NCBI GenBank assembly: GCA_020851915.1
Contig: JADZBT010000101.1
Coordinates: 1-11,580 of the forward strand
Length of the DNA stretch: 11,580 nucleotides
Source: Alphaproteobacteria bacterium
GTDB lineage: Bacteria > Pseudomonadota > Alphaproteobacteria > Rickettsiales > RI-342
Reading direction: 5' to 3'
Positions 1 through 7,632 of this stretch are shown here, in pieces; position 1 is the first letter of the stretch; each line of letters starts with the position of its first letter. A model generated the notes under the pieces. It searched no databases, was not told the origin of the DNA, and saw only the letters and a list, made by a program, of their open reading frames with translations. The position numbers and the translations under genes were made by a program.

Positions 1-2290
1 AAGCTCCTCCCTCGCGTTCTTCACCGGCGGGGGAATCGTCGGACATTTCACGTTCTTCGCGGGGTGCGTCGGATTCGCCCTGTGCAGGCTCGGCGTCACG
101 ATGGCGATGATCCTCGCGGTCGCCTCGGTCATTGCGGTCACGGTCCCCGCGATCGTTACGATCGCGATCACGCCCGCCACGGCGGCTGCGGCGCTTGCGC
201 GAGGAACGGTCGTCGTCGTGGGTATGCGCGCTGGCGGTGCGTTCGCCCAGCACCTTGCCCGTGCCCGAGGTGAGCACGAAGCCATAGGGCAGGATGCGGC
301 TGTCTACCGCCACACGGATCTTCACGCCGTAGATCTTCTCCAGCTCCAGCAGCATGGGCCGCTTGTTGTTGAGCAGGTAGAGGCCGATCTCCGGCAGGGT
401 ATTGACGATGAGTTCCTGATGGATGCCTTCGGCGGCTTCCTTTTCCAGCGCGCGGGTAATTTGCAATGCCAGCGATTCGGTGGAGAGGATGCGTCCGCGC
501 CCTTCGCAATAGGGGCAGGCGTGCATGTTGATCTCGGTGATGCTGGGGCGCAGCCGCTGACGCGACATCTCCAGCAGGCCGAAGGGGCTGATGCGCCCGA
601 CCTGGATCTTGGCGCGATCCATCCGCAGTGCGTCCTTGAGCGCGCGTTCGACATTGCGGCGATTCTTGCCTTCCATCATGTCGATGAAGTCGATGACCAG
701 CAGCCCGGCGAGGTCGCGCAGGCGGAGCTGGCGGGCGACTTCCTCGGCCGCTTCCATGTTGGTCTTGTAGGCGGTTTCCTCGATGCTGCGCTCCTTGGTG
801 GCGCGACCCGAGTTGACGTCGATGGCGACCAGCGCCTCGGTCGAGTTGATGACGAGATACCCGCCCGAGCGCAGCTGCACGATGGGATCGTTCATCGATT
901 GCAGTTTCTCTTCGACGCCGTATTCGTAGAATATCGGCGTGCCTCCCTTATAATGCTTCACATGTGACACGTGGCTGGGCATCAGCATCTTCATAAAGGT
1001 GCGGGCGTGGTTGTAGCCTTCTTCGCCCTGCACCCAGACGGAGTCGAGGGTGCTGTCATAGAGGTCGCGGATGGAACGCTTGATGATGTCGCTTTCCTCA
1101 TGCACCATCGCGGGGGCGATGGAGGAGAGGGTCTTCTCGCGGATGCCGTCCCACAGGCGGGTGAGGTAATCGAAATCGCGCTTGATCTCGGCCTTGGTGC
1201 GTCCTGCGCCCGCAGTGCGGACGATCAGGCTCATGCCCTGCGACATTTCAAGGCTTTCCATCAGCGCCTTGAGGCGCTTGCGGTCGTCGCTCGTGCCGAT
1301 CTTGCGCGACACGCCGCCGGAGCGGGTGGTATTGGGCATCAGTACGCAGTAGCGCCCGGCGAGCGTGATGTAGGTGGTCATGGCGGCGCCTTTATTGCCG
1401 CGCTCTTCCTTGATGGCCTGCACCAGCACGACCTGACCGCGCTTGATGACTTCCTGCACCTTGTATTTCTTGTAGAAATTGAAATGCTTGCGCGAGGAGG
1501 CGACCTCTTCCTCTTCGCTGAAGGTTTCTACTGCATTCTCGCCTTCCTCGGCCTGTTCTTCCTCGGCGAGCTTCTCTTCTTTTGGCTCTCCGGCTTCTTC
1601 GGATGCCGATTCCCCTGCGGTAAGCTCATCGTCGCCAGTTTCACCGGCGATTTCGCTTACATTGTCACGAATGGCCTCGTCGGCCGGTTCGCTGAGCGTG
1701 TTCTCGTCGAAATCCTTCTCCGCACCCTGACTGGAGGGCTCTTTGCCCTTGTCATCGGATTCCGGTGCGGCCTCTTCCGCTACGACGTCACCGGACGTGT
1801 CAGCCGGAGCGGACTCCTCATGGAATGCCCCTTCGTTCGAGGTATGCCCATCCTCACCGAATTCGGCTTCCGTCGCCAACTGTTCGGTTTCTTCTCCGGT
1901 GGCGGTGGATACTCTGCGTCCTCGGGTTCTCCTGCGGAAAGGCCTTCTCGGCTCACGATGTTCCTCGTCGCCGGCTTCCTCATCCGCCCGCTCGCTGCTA
2001 CGCGATTCGCGCACTTCCTTCAGGAGCTTCTCCTTGTCGGATACCGGGATCTGGTAATAATCGGGATGGATTTCCGCGAAGGGCAGGAAGCCCTGACGGT
2101 TACCGCCATACTCCACGAACACCGCCTGAAGCGATGGTTCGACGCGGGTCACTTTGGCGAGGTAGATATTGCCTTTTATCTGCTGCTTGGCAGCGGTGAT
2201 AAAATCATATTCTTGAACATGGCCATTTTCTTCTATCACCACCCGGGTTTCCTCGGGGTGGCTGGCGTCGATCAGCATGTGCCTGGTCAT
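1..2290 (-). CDS. rne: Ribonuclease E (partial, 3' end beyond window)
   Basis: Endoribonuclease that starts mRNA decay and processes rRNA and tRNA precursors; in proteobacteria it is the scaffold of the degradosome. An unbroken frame of 763 codons runs to the left edge. The N-terminus (MLIDASHPEETRVV, then NIYLAKVTRVEPSLQAVFVE) opens an S1 domain that is split by an acidic low-complexity insert, about residues 90-268. The S1 domain resumes at KYKVQEVIKRGQ. The 5'-sensor Arg358-Thr359 lies in LIVRTAGAGR. The Mg-binding aspartates are D491 (AIDVNSGR) and D534 (VIDFIDM), and the Zn-link cysteines are C592 and C595 (CPYC). D491-D534 and D491-C592 spacings equal those of E. coli RNase E (D303, D346, C404). 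From about residue 690 the tail is Arg/Asp-rich with a short RDRNDRGD-type repeat, and no stop is reached. ATG 2290 was chosen because GGAG lies 7 nt upstream; an in-frame ATG at 2278 is the alternative. Divergent from amiC. Confidence 0.97.
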   Translation of the reverse strand, partial: MTRHMLIDASHPEETRVVIEENGHVQEYDFITAAKQQIKGNIYLAKVTRVEPSLQAVFVEYGGNRQGFLPFAEIHPDYYQIPVSDKEKLLKEVRESRSSERADEEAGDEEHREPRRPFRRRTRGRRVSTATGEETEQLATEAEFGEDGHTSNEGAFHEESAPADTSGDVVAEEAAPESDDKGKEPSSQGAEKDFDENTLSEPADEAIRDNVSEIAGETGDDELTAGESASEEAGEPKEEKLAEEEQAEEGENAVETFSEEEEVASSRKHFNFYKKYKVQEVIKRGQVVLVQAIKEERGNKGAAMTTYITLAGRYCVLMPNTTRSGGVSRKIGTSDDRKRLKALMESLEMSQGMSLIVRTAGAGRTKAEIKRDFDYLTRLWDGIREKTLSSIAPAMVHEESDIIKRSIRDLYDSTLDSVWVQGEEGYNHARTFMKMLMPSHVSHVKHYKGGTPIFYEYGVEEKLQSMNDPIVQLRSGGYLVINSTEALVAIDVNSGRATKERSIEETAYKTNMEAAEEVARQLRLRDLAGLLVIDFIDMMEGKNRRNVERALKDALRMDRAKIQVGRISPFGLLEMSRQRLRPSITEINMHACPYCEGRGRILSTESLALQITRALEKEAAEGIHQELIVNTLPEIGLYLLNNKRPMLLELEKIYGVKIRVAVDSRILPYGFVLTSGTGKVLGERTASAHTHDDDRSSRKRRSRRGGRDRDRNDRGDRDRNDRGDREDHRHRDAEPAQGESDAPREEREMSDDSPAGEEREGGA

Positions 2291-2314
2291 TAAAATTCTC
2301 CATAACGCCCCCAG

Positions 2315-2338
2315 CCCTGCCGCGCCCGGCGCGGAGGG
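2315..2338 (-). promoter_or_regulatory. GC-rich hairpin in rne leader, next to the start region
   Basis: The inner arms CCGCGCC and GGCGCGG face each other across one base at 2320-2334. Outer arms CCCT and AGGG (2315-2318, 2335-2338) extend the stem past a single bulged G. The structure ends about 25 nt before the rne start codon, and no U-run follows it, so it does not look like an intrinsic terminator. RNase E leaders in enterobacteria contain hairpins used for autoregulation. A similar role here is inference only. Confidence 0.4.
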
Positions 2339-2451
2339 GACGTATTATCTCTTGTCTGTAGTCACTAACAGCGCGAAGCATCGTTTGCCTCTGAATGTTG
2401 CAGCAGCTGGCTCTTGCGCCAATGCCTACGGAACGTGTTACACAAAATCCC

Positions 2452-2480
2452 TGCGGCATGCATACTGGCTGTCTGCCGCA
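2452..2480 (-). promoter_or_regulatory. Inverted repeat in rne leader
   Basis: Perfect 7-nt arms TGCGGCA (2452-2458) and TGCCGCA (2474-2480) flank a 15-nt loop. If rne is transcribed from the candidate promoter at 2627-2655, this forms a second stem-loop in its leader. No ORF in the 2291-2750 gap looks coding; the rest of the gap holds only the divergent promoter candidates. Confidence 0.3.
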
Positions 2481-2626
2481 AAGAAAACTCGGTGCATCCA
2501 TAATGGACACGAAGAATAAATGCGTTTTTGCTCCGTGGCTGCCAGTTGCGTTGTTCAGGTCATGCCACGTGATAAAAGCGCCAAAATTCCCATATTTCCG
2601 GATATTACAAAAAATACCCACAATTC

Positions 2627-2655
2627 AGTATAGAGGGGCGAATATGCTTCCACAA
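2627..2655 (-). promoter_or_regulatory. Candidate sigma-70 type promoter for rne
   Basis: On the minus strand TTGTGG (2650-2655) and TATACT (2627-2632) are separated by exactly 17 bp. The -10 matches the consensus at 5 of 6 positions and the -35 at 3 of 6. Transcription would start near 2620 and give a leader of about 330 nt, close in scale to the long leader of E. coli rne. Found by eye only. Confidence 0.4.
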
Positions 2656-2680
2656 CAAATAAATGCGTGACCGGTAATTT

Positions 2681-2709
2681 TTGTGTAGATACATAATGAT
2701 GTATATAAG
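2681..2709 (+). promoter_or_regulatory. Candidate promoter and operator-like palindrome upstream of amiC
   Basis: TTGTGT (2681-2686) and TATAAG (2704-2709) are 17 bp apart and would give a leader of roughly 35 nt. A perfect inverted repeat lies across the spacer and touches the -10: ATACAT (2689-2694), four bases, ATGTAT (2699-2704). Its position between -35 and -10 would suit a repressor site, but no cognate regulator is visible in the window. Confidence 0.4.
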
Positions 2710-2750
2710 CGCCCGCCCAACCCACCGATAAGGCAGAACCGGAAACCGCT

Positions 2751-3962
2751 GTGATCGGACATAGTATCAATCTGATAATTCGTGGATTTATCTGCTTTAT
2801 CCTGCTGTCGCTGGTGATGGCGGCGTCCGCGTGGGCTGCGCCGGAAGCGACAGCGGCGCGGGCCGGGGCGTTCGAGGGCAACGAGCGTTTTGTGCTGGAG
2901 CTCAGCGGGCCCGTGACCTACCGTTATTTCACGCTCGACCGCCCGCTCCGGCTGGTGATCGATATGCCGAGCATCGTCTGGGGGGTAGGAAAGAGCGACA
3001 TTTCGGGAGGGCGCGCCATCAAGGACGTCCGGCACGGAGCCTTCCGGCGCGACCAGTCGCGGGTGGTGCTGGATCTCACGCAGCCGGTGCAGGTGGTGCG
3101 GCACGAGCTCATTCCGCCGCGTGATGGCAATCCCCGCTATCGGCTGGTGCTCGATCTGGCCCCGCTCTCCGGCAAAAGGTGGAGCGCGTTCGACGCCGTG
3201 GAGGCGGAACAGGTGGAGGTGCCCGCAGCCTCATCCAAGCCGGTGACCCCGTCACCGGTGTCCAAGCCCTCGCCGTTCAAGCCGCTGGTGGTCATCGACT
3301 CCGGGCATGGCGGTGACGATCCGGGGGCGCGGGGACGCACCGGCACATGGGAGAAATACATCACGCTGCGCTATGCGTCCGCGTTGCGCGATGCGCTGCT
3401 GGCGACCGGGCAGTACCGGGTGCAGCTTACCCGTGACGACGACCGCTTTCTCAAGCTGCGTCACCGGGTGAGCATCGGGCGCAAGGCGGGGGCCAACCTG
3501 TTCATCTCGCTGCATGCGGATTCCTCGCCCAATCCCGATACGCGCGGGCTGTCGGTCTATACGCTCTCCGACCGCGCTTCCGACGAAGAGGCCGCCGCGC
3601 TGGCATCCCGCGAAAACAAGGTGGACATCCTCTCCGACATCGACCTGTCGGACAAGGACGAGGACGTGGCCTCCATCCTCATCGACCTCGCGCAGCGCGA
3701 AACCAAGAACAAGTCCTCGGAATTCGCCGAGACGCTGGTGGATGAATTCGCGCGCGAGATCAATCTGGTGCGTAACAGCCACCGCTTCGCCGGGTTCGCG
3801 GTGCTGAAGGCGCCTGACGTGCCGTCGGTGCTGGTGGAGCTGGGCTTCCTGTCGAATCGCAAGGACGAGGCATTATTAAATTCTACCGATTACCGGAAAA
3901 AAGTGATAAGGGGCTTCGTGCGCGCTGTTGATTCCTATTTTGACAAACAGAAGAAACGCTGA
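2751..3962 (+). CDS. amiC: N-acetylmuramoyl-L-alanine amidase (AMIN + Amidase_3), periplasmic
   Basis: Zn-dependent hydrolase that cuts the amide between MurNAc and the stem peptide, used to split septal peptidoglycan. It has 403 residues, the usual AmiC-like size. A signal peptide spans about residues 1-29, ending AWA before APEA. An AMIN domain covers about 40-140, then a Pro/Ser/Lys linker (about 155-177), then Amidase_3. Zn and catalytic residues are visible: H186 (SGHGGDDPGA), E201 (GTWEKY), H255 (SLHADSS) and E363 (LVELGFLSNRKDE). The stretch at about 275-330 (DILSDIDLSDKDEDVAS and following) corresponds to the region that holds the autoinhibitory helix in E. coli AmiB/AmiC, so an LytM-domain activator encoded elsewhere is likely. 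The start is GTG with GGAA 6 nt upstream; later starts would remove the signal peptide. It opens the amiC-mrcA-prfB block. Confidence 0.93.
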   Translation: MIGHSINLIIRGFICFILLSLVMAASAWAAPEATAARAGAFEGNERFVLELSGPVTYRYFTLDRPLRLVIDMPSIVWGVGKSDISGGRAIKDVRHGAFRRDQSRVVLDLTQPVQVVRHELIPPRDGNPRYRLVLDLAPLSGKRWSAFDAVEAEQVEVPAASSKPVTPSPVSKPSPFKPLVVIDSGHGGDDPGARGRTGTWEKYITLRYASALRDALLATGQYRVQLTRDDDRFLKLRHRVSIGRKAGANLFISLHADSSPNPDTRGLSVYTLSDRASDEEAAALASRENKVDILSDIDLSDKDEDVASILIDLAQRETKNKSSEFAETLVDEFAREINLVRNSHRFAGFAVLKAPDVPSVLVELGFLSNRKDEALLNSTDYRKKVIRGFVRAVDSYFDKQKKR

Positions 3963-3980
3963 CCATGAAAAAAATGTACA

Positions 3981-4060
3981 TCGTCATTCCTGCGAAAGCA
4001 GGAATCCAGGGCAACAGAGCGCCGCATGGCTCTGGATCCCAGCGTTCGCTGGGATGACGA
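3981..4060 (+). repeat. Palindromic repeat element, copy 1 (80 bp)
   Basis: Imperfect 29-nt terminal inverted repeats occupy 3981-4009 and 4032-4060, beginning TCGTCATTCC and ending GGGATGACGA, around a 22-bp core. The arms differ at five positions. Each arm also folds into its own 8-bp hairpin with a 4-base loop (ATTCCTGC/GCAGGAAT and ATCCCAGC/GCTGGGAT). Four of the five differences form two compensatory base-pair changes in these hairpins, and the fifth is in the loop. It lies between amiC and mrcA and ends 10 nt before the mrcA ATG. It resembles the abundant small palindromic repeats of proteobacteria (REP-like, neisserial dRS3-like). No transposase is present. Reading through it gives a spurious peptide (IVIPAKAGIQ). 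Confidence 0.88.
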
Positions 4061-4070
4061 GAGAGTCCCG

Positions 4071-6506
4071 ATGCTGAGATTCCTCGGAAATATGCTGGTT
4101 TTTATGATGACGATCGCCATGATCGGTGCGGCGGCGGGCATCTACATCATGTACAGCTATAGCCGCGACCTGCCGGATTACAAGCAGCTCGCGCAGTATG
4201 AACCGGCGACGGTCACGCGCCTCTATGCGGGCGATGGGCGGCTGCTCGCGGAATATGCCACGCAGAAACGCGTATTCGTTCCCATCTCTGCTATTCCGCG
4301 CCGTTTGCGTAATGCGTTCCTTGCGGCGGAGGATCAGGATTTCTACAGCCATCCCGGCATCGACATCAAAAGTATCTTCCGCGCGGCGCTGACCAATGCG
4401 ATCAATATCGGCACGGGCCATTCGCTGGTCGGAGGTTCCACCATCACGCAGCAGGTGGTGAAGAACTTCCTGCTCACCAGTGAGCGCTCGCTCGACCGCA
4501 AGATAAAAGAGGCCATCCTTGCCTTCCGCATCAGCAATGCCTTCTCCAAGGATCGCATTCTGGAACTGTATCTCAACGAGATATATCTGGGGCTTGGGTC
4601 GTATGGCGTGGCGGCGGCGGCGCTCAATTATTTCGATAAATCCATCGACGAGCTGACCATCGAGGAAGCGGCGTTCCTCGCCGCGCTTCCCAAGGCCCCG
4701 GCGCATTACGATCCGCGCACGCGTTACGAGGCCGCGAAGGAGCGCCGCGACTGGGTGATCTCGCGCATGGTGGAGGATGGCTACGTCACTGCGGAAGAAG
4801 CGAAGAAGGCGCAGGAAACTCCCATCACTATCCGCGATCACGACGAAACCGAGATGGCGCAGGCGGCATTCTTCGCGGAGGAAGCGCGGCGCGAGATCGT
4901 GGCGCGCTACGGTTCCAAAACGCTGTACGAGGGCGGGCTTGCGGTACGTACCACGCTTGATCCGCAGCTCCAGAGGATCTGCAAGACGGCGCTGAACAAC
5001 GGGTTGCAGACCTATGACCGCCGCCATGGCTGGCGCGGCCCGGTCACGCGTTTGCCGTCCGTGAACGGATGGCGCGAGCAGTTGCAGGCGCTTACGAAAC
5101 CCGTACTGCTTCCCGGCTGGCAACTTGCGGTGGTGACCAGCGTGCAGGGCAGTGGCGTGCAGCTCGGGTTCGAGGACGGCAGCACCGGCACGATACCGTT
5201 CGAGGAAATGAGCTGGGCGCGCAAATGGCTGCCCGACCAGCGATACGGCGCGATACCGTCCAAGCCCTCCGACGTGCTGGATGCCGGCGACGTGGTGATG
5301 GTCGAGCCGGTGAAGGAGGTGAAGAACCGCTACGCGCTCCGCCAGATGCCCAACGTGAACGGCGCGGTGGTGGCACTCGATCCGCATACGGGCCGCATCC
5401 TCGCGATGGTGGGAGGACTCAGTTTTGAGAACACCGAGTTCAACCGCGTCACGCAGGCGCGGCGTCAGCCGGGATCGGCCTTCAAGCCGTTCATCTATCT
5501 GGCGGCGCTGGAGAACGGGTTCACGCCGTCGAGCATCGTGCTCGATGCGCCCATCGAACTTCCGCAGGGGCCGGGCCTTCCGATGTGGCGTCCGCAGAAT
5601 TACCACGATGATTTTCTGGGCCCCACCAGCCTGCGCGTCGGGCTCGAGAAATCGCGCAACGTGATGACGGTGCGCCTCGCGCAGAAGATGGGCCTTCCGA
5701 AGATACAGGAAGTGGCCACACGCTTCGGCATCTATGACGACCTGCCGCAGAATTTCTCCGCCGTGCTGGGTGCGAAGGAAACCACGCTGCTGCGCCTGAC
5801 CACGTCCTACGCCATGCTGGTCAACAGCGGCAAGCGGGTCTATCCGTATCTCATCGAGCGCATTCAGGATCGCAACGGCAAGACCATCTATAAGTGGGAT
5901 CGCCGCGTCTGCGCGGGCTGCCAGATCGATTCGGACGCGGCGCTCCGCGACCCGGTCGTGCCGGTGCTGCCCGATATGCGCGCGCAGGTAACGGATCCGC
6001 AGTCGGCCTACCAGATGGTATCGCTGCTGGAGGGCGTCGTGCAGCGCGGCACGGGTAAGGAAGCCTCCAAGCTCGGCTATCCGCTAGCGGGCAAGACCGG
6101 AACCACCAACAACAGCTACGATACATGGTTCATCGGATTCACCCCCGATCTGGTAGTGGGCACGATGGTCGGTTTCGACCAGCCGAAGACCATGGGCGCG
6201 AAGGAAACCGGCGCCAGCGTCGCCTTGCCGATCTTCATCGAGACGATGCGTGAAGCCCTCAAGGACAGGCCGGCCTTCCCCTTCCGTATCCCCGATGGTA
6301 TCCAGTTGATGAAAGTGGATGCAGGTACGGGTCGCCCGCCGGCGCTGGGCACGAAGCCGGATAGGATCATTTTCGAGGCATTCAAGGAAGGAACGGGGCC
6401 GGATTCCACGCCGTTCGATCCCATCCTGCTTCCCGAGAGCGGCGGCATCACTCCGCCGCCCAGCCCGGATGCCGCGCCCACCGTAGGTACTGGAGGATTA
6501 TACTAA
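4071..6506 (+). CDS. mrcA: Class A penicillin-binding protein 1A (glycosyltransferase + transpeptidase)
   Basis: Bifunctional inner-membrane enzyme that polymerises lipid II into glycan strands and cross-links stem peptides. From ATG 4071 it has 811 residues, normal for PBP1A. One N-terminal membrane anchor covers about residues 5-30. The GT51 domain shows catalytic E87 in AEDQDFYSHPG, GGSTITQQVVKNFLL, and LYLNEIYLGLGSYGVAAAA. A PCB_OB-like domain follows (about 320-425). The transpeptidase has nucleophile S469 in SAFK, S528-R529-N530 and K675-TGTT. A longer frame from ATG 4026 adds MALDPSVRWDDERVP, but those codons read the palindromic element, so I reject it. GAGAGAG (4059-4065) is the probable ribosome binding site, 5 nt before ATG 4071 and overlapping the element's edge. 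Two bases separate the stop from the prfB ATG, indicating one transcript. Confidence 0.96.
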   Translation: MLRFLGNMLVFMMTIAMIGAAAGIYIMYSYSRDLPDYKQLAQYEPATVTRLYAGDGRLLAEYATQKRVFVPISAIPRRLRNAFLAAEDQDFYSHPGIDIKSIFRAALTNAINIGTGHSLVGGSTITQQVVKNFLLTSERSLDRKIKEAILAFRISNAFSKDRILELYLNEIYLGLGSYGVAAAALNYFDKSIDELTIEEAAFLAALPKAPAHYDPRTRYEAAKERRDWVISRMVEDGYVTAEEAKKAQETPITIRDHDETEMAQAAFFAEEARREIVARYGSKTLYEGGLAVRTTLDPQLQRICKTALNNGLQTYDRRHGWRGPVTRLPSVNGWREQLQALTKPVLLPGWQLAVVTSVQGSGVQLGFEDGSTGTIPFEEMSWARKWLPDQRYGAIPSKPSDVLDAGDVVMVEPVKEVKNRYALRQMPNVNGAVVALDPHTGRILAMVGGLSFENTEFNRVTQARRQPGSAFKPFIYLAALENGFTPSSIVLDAPIELPQGPGLPMWRPQNYHDDFLGPTSLRVGLEKSRNVMTVRLAQKMGLPKIQEVATRFGIYDDLPQNFSAVLGAKETTLLRLTTSYAMLVNSGKRVYPYLIERIQDRNGKTIYKWDRRVCAGCQIDSDAALRDPVVPVLPDMRAQVTDPQSAYQMVSLLEGVVQRGTGKEASKLGYPLAGKTGTTNNSYDTWFIGFTPDLVVGTMVGFDQPKTMGAKETGASVALPIFIETMREALKDRPAFPFRIPDGIQLMKVDAGTGRPPALGTKPDRIIFEAFKEGTGPDSTPFDPILLPESGGITPPPSPDAAPTVGTGGLY

Positions 6507-6508
6507 CC

Positions 6509-7628
6509 ATGAAGAACGAGATAGAGATACAGGTCAACACCATCACGCAGTCGCTCGCGCGGCTGAGGAGGTATCTTTGACTGGGATCGCGCGCTCATAC
6601 GCCTGGACGAGCTGAACGCCAAGGCCGAGGATCCGAAACTCTGGGACGACCCGCCTGCCGCGCAGAAACTGATGCGCGAGCGCACGCAGCTCGATACGGC
6701 CATACGCGGCAACCGCGCGCTGGAGCAGGAACTCACCGATAACGTCGAACTCATCACGCTGGGCGAGGCCGAGGGCGATGCGGGGATCGTCGCTGATGCG
6801 GAGAAGGCCATCCTCGCGCTGGGCGAGAAGGTGGCGCGGCTGGAGATCGAGAGCCTGCTCTCGGGCGAGGCGGATGGCAATGATTGTTATCTCGAAATTC
6901 ATTCCGGCGCTGGCGGAACCGAGAGCCAGGACTGGAGCGAGATGCTGCTGCGTATGTATATGCGCTGGGCCGAGCAGCACGGCTACAAGGTGGAATACCT
7001 CGCCGAAACGCCGGGCGAGGGCGCGGGCATCAAGGCGGCGACCATCCGCGTCAGCGGTCACAATGCCTATGGCTGGATGAAGTCCGAGAGCGGCGTGCAT
7101 CGCCTCGTGCGTATCTCGCCGTTCGATAGCAACGCGCGCCGCCATACGAGTTTCGCGAGCGCGTGGGTCTATCCCGTCATTGACGACACTATCGAGGTGC
7201 AGATCGAGGAGAAGGACGTGCGCGTGGATACCTACCGCGCATCGGGCGCGGGCGGGCAGCACGTGAATAAAACGGACAGCGCCATCCGCCTTACCCACGC
7301 GCCGACCGGCGTGGTGGTGCAGTGCCAGACCGACCGCTCGCAGCACCGCAACCGCGCCATGGCGTGGGACATGCTCCGCGCGCGGCTCTATGAGTTGGAG
7401 ATCCAGAAGCGCGAAGAGAAGGCCGATGCCATGAATGCCCAGAAGAGCGAGATCGGCTGGGGCCACCAGATACGCTCCTACGTGCTGCATCCCTACCAGA
7501 TGGTGAAGGATCTGCGTACCGGCGTGGAGACGACGGATACCGCGGGCGTGCTCAACGGCGACCTCGACGCCTTCATGTCGGCGGCATTGTCGGAGCGCGC
7601 GGGCAACAAGCGCACGGAAGCGTCATAG
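6509..7628 (+). CDS. prfB: Peptide chain release factor 2 (programmed +1 frameshift)
   Basis: Reads UGA and UAA stop codons and releases the finished peptide. The zero frame starts at ATG 6509 (GGAGG 12 nt upstream, inside the mrcA end) and stops at TGA 6578-6580 after 23 codons. A +1 shift at CTT (6575-6577) continues at GAC 6579 and runs to TAG 7626-7628, giving 372 residues, close to the usual RF2 length. The codon-recognition tripeptide is S203-P204-F205 (RISPFD), which is RF2-specific. The GGQ catalytic motif is G248-G249-Q250 in SGAGGQHVNKTDSA. Residue 244, equivalent to E. coli 246, is Ala as in most bacteria rather than the Thr of E. coli K-12. Predicting a single uninterrupted frame would give a truncated gene starting near 6672; that is not the real start. 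Confidence 0.96.
6566..6581 (+). promoter_or_regulatory. prfB programmed +1 frameshift site
   Basis: The order is AGGAGG (6566-6571), three bases, slippery CTT (6575-6577), TGA (6578-6580), then C. This matches the known prfB recoding signal: an internal Shine-Dalgarno sequence 3 nt before a Leu codon followed by UGAC. When RF2 is scarce the ribosome pauses at UGA and slips from CUU to UUU, so RF2 autoregulates. The stimulator here is AGGAGG, where E. coli has AGGGGG. Confidence 0.96.
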
Positions 7629-7632
7629 AACC

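Noticed and set aside
101..2293. Two long plus-strand frames (101-967 and 971-2293) opposite rne
   Set aside because: They are antisense shadows of the GC-rich RNase E gene. Their translations are low-complexity (Phe/Leu/Ser-rich), while the minus strand encodes every RNase E motif.
2395..2670. 91-codon plus-strand and 138-codon minus-strand (2205-2621) frames in the rne-amiC gap
   Set aside because: No convincing ribosome binding site, irregular composition rich in Cys and Met, and overlap with rne or the promoters.
3965..4056. 30-codon ORF (MKKMYIVIPAKAGIQ...) between amiC and mrcA
   Set aside because: Almost entirely repeat-element sequence; such peptides are common annotation artefacts.
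4026..4070. Upstream in-frame start for PBP1A
   Set aside because: The added codons are translated from the repeat element (ALDPSVRWDDE), not from conserved PBP1A sequence.
3984..5606. 540-codon minus-strand frame opposite mrcA
   Set aside because: Antisense to the PBP1A domains. The Arg/His-rich translation matches no family, and its first codons read the palindromic element.
6543..7490. 315-codon minus-strand frame opposite prfB
   Set aside because: Shadow of RF2, which is certain from its SPF and GGQ motifs and the frameshift site.
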